The notes under the pieces: model-generated | What the model was told of the DNA's origin: nothing | Seen by the model: the letters and a program-made list of their open reading frames with translations, nothing else | Databases searched by the model: none | Shown: piece after piece, positions 61,652 to 64,000 of the stretch | Numbering within the stretch: the first letter of the stretch is position 1 | Layout of the letters: every line of letters begins with the position of its first letter | Source: Dehalococcoidia bacterium | Lineage (GTDB): Bacteria > Chloroflexota > Dehalococcoidia > SM23-28-2 > HRBIN24 | Reading direction: 5' to 3' | DNA: 64,000 bases | Assembly (NCBI GenBank): GCA_025062275.1 | Contig: JANXAP010000018.1 | Coordinates: 62,001-126,000 of the forward strand | Position numbers and translations under genes: made by a program

Positions 61652-63048
61652 CCCACCCGGGCGACGCCGGTGCGGATGGCCGCCTCCCTGACTGCCTGGG
61701 CCACCGCCTGGAACATCTCCCGCTTGAAGATGCTGGGGATGATGTATTCCTCCGACAGCTCCGACTCGTCCACAGCGGCAGCGATGGCCTCCGCCGCGGC
61801 CAGCTTCATCTCCAGGTTGACGGTCCTGGCGCGGGCGTCCAGCGCCCCCCGGAACAGGCCCGGGAAGCAGAGGGCGTTGTTGATCTGGTTGGGGAAGTCG
61901 GAGCGGCCGGTGGCCATCACCCGCACGTAAGGCTCCGCCACCTCCGGCCTTATCTCGGGGTCGGGGTTGGCCAGGGCGAAGACGATGGGGTCGGGGGCCA
62001 TCTTTTGCAGGTCCTCGGCCGACAGCAGGTCTCCCACCGAGACGCCCAGGAAGAAGTCGGCCCCCTCCATGGCGTCCGACAGGCTACCCCGGCGGCCCTC
62101 TCGGTTGGTGTTTTCGGCCAGCCAGCGCTTGTAGGGGTCCATGTCCCGGTCGCGCCCCTCGTAGATGATGCCCGCCCTGTCCACTACCAGCATTTCCCGC
62201 ACCCCCAGGGAGAGGAGCAGGCGGGCGCAGGCGTAGCCCGCTGCCCCGGCGCCGGAGATGACCACCCGCAGGTCCTCCAGCCGCTTGCCCACCAGCTTGA
62301 GGGCGTTGCGCAGGCCCGCCAGCACCACCACCGCCGTGCCGTCCTGGTCGTCGTGGAACACGGGGATGTCCAGCGTCTCCTGCAGTCGCTCCTGGACGGC
62401 GAAGCAGCGCGGGGCGGCGATGTCCTCCAGGTTGATGCCACCGAAGGCAGGGGCGATCTCCGTCACCGTCCGCACGATCTCGTCCACGTCCTGAGTGGCG
62501 AGGCAGATGGGCCAGGCGTCCACGCCGCCGAATTCCTTGAAGAGCATGGCCTTGCCCTCCATCACTGGCAGCGCTGCCTCGGGCCCCAGGTTGCCCAGCC
62601 CCAATATCGCCGAGCCGTCGGTGACGATGGCCACCGTGTTGGCCTTGATGGTGTAGTCCCAGACGCTCTCGGGGTGGTGGTGGATGTGGCGACAGACCCT
62701 GGCCACCCCCGGAGTGTAGACGGCGGCCAGGTCCTGACGGGTGGCGAGGGCGATCCGGTTGCGCACCATGATCTTGCCGCCCCGGTGCAGGTCCAGGATG
62801 CGGTCGGTGACCTGGTGCACCCGGACGTCGGGCAGGGCGGCGATGGCCTGCACCACCAGCCGGGCGTGCTCCTCGTCGGCGACGCGAATGGTGAAGTCGC
62901 GGACGATGGTGCTGCCCCCGGCCTGGACGATATCGATGGCGCCGATGTCGCCCCCCGTCTGGCCGACGATGGAGGCCACTTTGCCCAGCATGCCCGGTCG
63001 GTTAGGGTATTCGGCCCGCACGGTGATGGTATAGCCGTCGCTCAGCAT
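61648..63048 (-). CDS. NAD(P)-dependent malic enzyme with N-terminal ACT domain
   Basis: 466 residues from ATG 63048. Residues 1-80 form an ACT domain (YTITVRAEYPNRPGMLGKVASIVGQTGGDIGAIDIV), a ligand sensor; the rest is a short-type malic enzyme. Motifs: AAVYTPGVARVCRHI (catalytic Tyr), KANTVAIVTDGSAILGLGNLGPEAALPVMEGKA (Lys and NAD site), NLEDIAAPRCF, VFHDDQDGTAVV, VISGAGAAGYACARLL. Oxidative decarboxylation of malate to pyruvate, probably under amino-acid feedback through ACT. Confidence 0.93.
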   Translation of the reverse strand: MLSDGYTITVRAEYPNRPGMLGKVASIVGQTGGDIGAIDIVQAGGSTIVRDFTIRVADEEHARLVVQAIAALPDVRVHQVTDRILDLHRGGKIMVRNRIALATRQDLAAVYTPGVARVCRHIHHHPESVWDYTIKANTVAIVTDGSAILGLGNLGPEAALPVMEGKAMLFKEFGGVDAWPICLATQDVDEIVRTVTEIAPAFGGINLEDIAAPRCFAVQERLQETLDIPVFHDDQDGTAVVVLAGLRNALKLVGKRLEDLRVVISGAGAAGYACARLLLSLGVREMLVVDRAGIIYEGRDRDMDPYKRWLAENTNREGRRGSLSDAMEGADFFLGVSVGDLLSAEDLQKMAPDPIVFALANPDPEIRPEVAEPYVRVMATGRSDFPNQINNALCFPGLFRGALDARARTVNLEMKLAAAEAIAAAVDESELSEEYIIPSIFKREMFQAVAQAVREAAIRTGVARVG

Positions 63049-63074
63049 CGCTGCCCCCCTCCATCGACAGCAAC

Positions 63075-63083
63075 AGCATACCA
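63075..63083 (-). promoter_or_regulatory. Extended -10 promoter of the malic-enzyme gene
   Basis: Minus-strand TGGTATGCT: TATGCT (63080-63075) preceded by the TGn extended element; no clear -35. Start about 63068 leaves room for the GGAGGGGGG ribosome-binding site. Confidence 0.45.
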
Positions 63084-63169
63084 CTCAGGGACGTTATATT
63101 GGACGAAGGGGGCAGGAGGGCATCTGGCCGGTGCGTCCGCCCCCGACACCACACGGGAGGTGTTCGCTC

Positions 63170-63742
63170 ATGAGGCCCCCGGCCTATGCCCTGCTGGCCC
63201 TGGTGGCAGCGCTGACGCTGATGGTGGCCTGCGGCGGCGAGGAGTCTCCCTCGCCCACACCTCAGGCGGTGGCTGGCATCACACCCGCCGCCTCCTCGCC
63301 CACGCCCACCGCCACCGTCGCCCCCACGCCGACGCCGACACCCACTCCTCCGACCCCATCGCCGACCCCCACTGCCCCGGCTGCCTGTACCGCCCCGGCC
63401 GCCCCCAGCGGCCCTGCGGGCTGGACGCAGAAGGGGCAGGGCTGCGTCATCCTGCAGGTCCCGCCCGGCGGCGAGGTCGCTGTGGACGCCATGCAGCTTT
63501 CGGGCGCCAACATCGGCTGTGCCGGGGCGGGCAGCACCAACGGCTGGCAGGTGTGGCTGCCGCCCGGGGCCAGCGTGAACATTCGAACGGCCGTCTCCAC
63601 TGGCGGCGGGCCCACCACCATCGCCAGCGGCAACAGCGGCACCGCCGGCGGCTACTGCGGCACCATCTTCGTGCAGAATCCGGGATCGGCCACGGTGACG
63701 GTGCACGTCAACTGGAGGATGTGGTGCGCAGCCCCCTGCTGA
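63170..63742 (+). CDS. Lipoprotein with Pro/Thr linker and Cys-rich C-terminal domain
   Basis: 190 residues from ATG 63170 (GGGAGGTG upstream). Lipoprotein signal ending LMVAC (Cys21; Met at -3 is slightly atypical). A low-complexity P/T/S/A linker (about 25-85) resembles that of the deacetylase at 6,123. Then a compact domain with five Cys (about 90-190): GQGCVILQVPPGGEVAVDAMQLSG, GGYCGTIFVQNPG and the end RMWCAAPC. Probably a surface-exposed, disulfide-stabilised beta domain; no family recognised. Confidence 0.75.
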   Translation: MRPPAYALLALVAALTLMVACGGEESPSPTPQAVAGITPAASSPTPTATVAPTPTPTPTPPTPSPTPTAPAACTAPAAPSGPAGWTQKGQGCVILQVPPGGEVAVDAMQLSGANIGCAGAGSTNGWQVWLPPGASVNIRTAVSTGGGPTTIASGNSGTAGGYCGTIFVQNPGSATVTVHVNWRMWCAAPC

Positions 63743-63755
63743 AGGGGCCGCGGCC

Positions 63756-64000
63756 CTAGCGCGTCAGCTCGCGGTAGAGCTGGGTGATGCGCGAGGGCAG
63801 CGACTCCACGTCGGGCACGACGGCGTAGCCCACGTCCTGGCACATCTGCTTCAGGTAGTCGTGCCCGTAGCGGTCCACCGTCAGGCAGAAGGGCACCACG
63901 CCCTTGCGCTTGGCCTCCACGAGGGCCATATGGGTGTCGTGGATGGCGTATTCCTTCTCGGTGCGGTCGCGTCCGTAGCCGTGGTCCTGAGGTCGGCCGT
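63756..64000 (-). CDS. NorD-like von Willebrand factor A protein, C-terminal part
   Basis: Minus strand, 81 codons to the stop at 63758-63756; the rest lies beyond the right edge. The sequence GRPQDHGYGRDRTEKEYAIHDT, then ALVEAKRKGVVPFCLTVDRYG and YAVVPDVESLPSRITQLYREL matches the end of the VWA domain of NorD/NirK-cluster proteins (nitric-oxide reductase activation type). These act with a MoxR AAA+ partner to insert metals or activate enzymes. Its partner would lie outside the window. Confidence 0.75.
   Translation of the reverse strand, partial: GRPQDHGYGRDRTEKEYAIHDTHMALVEAKRKGVVPFCLTVDRYGHDYLKQMCQDVGYAVVPDVESLPSRITQLYRELTR

Overview
The window is a compact, very GC-rich bacterial chromosome segment with short gaps, many 4-base start/stop overlaps (ATGA, GTGA, TTGA) and frequent GTG and TTG starts. 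Gene content suggests a member of the Chloroflexota or a related deep high-GC lineage: HspR-type heat-shock control, ClpC, two Hsp20s, a Rex repressor, F420/LLM-type oxidoreductase, DUF951, DUF2851, and a MurA with Asp in place of the catalytic Cys. This placement is an inference from gene content. No rRNA, tRNA or CRISPR array was seen.

Layout. 1-2,313: a DAK2-domain kinase (cut by the window edge), divergent bL28, a Cys-rich mini-protein and a MerR regulator. 2,310-12,700 (minus): an arginine operon argC-argJ-argB-argD-argG that continues through a lipoprotein polysaccharide deacetylase, a HAD hydrolase and a PIN/antitoxin-like pair to argH and rpe. It is preceded by a promoter, an Arg-codon-rich leader peptide and an attenuator-type terminator. 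12,800-15,936: XRE regulator, DUF2851, era and a bifunctional-nuclease-family protein. 16,043-25,867: F1Fo ATP synthase operon (atpZ-B-E-F-H-A-G-D-[small unknown gene]-C), then murA and mreB. 25,873-28,649 (minus): rex, LLM oxidoreductase, epoxide-hydrolase-like protein. 28,774-34,073: divergent heat-shock locus, dnaJ-hspR-clpC on minus and two hsp20 genes on plus, the first with its Shine-Dalgarno inside a hairpin. 34,069-41,579: GH15, uvrC, membrane cupredoxin, DUF72, protein-L-isoaspartate methyltransferase, xerD, TIGR00725 protein. 41,668-49,153: eno, a truncated 3-hydroxyacyl-CoA dehydrogenase, an unknown protein, thiI, a degenerate Nudix protein, a signal-anchored protein and two glycosyltransferases. 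49,150-56,488: TIGR01777 protein, a four-cluster ferredoxin, and sucD and sucC separated by a DinB-like protein, a decayed insertion sequence and a compositionally odd secreted protein. 56,653-64,000: MFS transporter, DUF951, pyrF, a ComB-like phosphatase, cinA, a membrane protein, ACT-domain malic enzyme, a lipoprotein and the end of a NorD-like VWA protein.

The observations most worth following are regulatory. The arginine operon appears to be controlled by ribosome-mediated attenuation: a 21-codon, nearly leaderless peptide with an RRRVRR run is followed by a 10-bp terminator just before argC. The first hsp20 mRNA carries an RNA-thermometer-like hairpin that fully pairs its Shine-Dalgarno sequence. 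Several promoters sit so close to start codons that leaderless translation is likely. Other points are the MurA Asp substitution, the unknown gene inside the atp operon, a homopolymer frameshift in a secreted-protein gene, and a truncated dehydrogenase.
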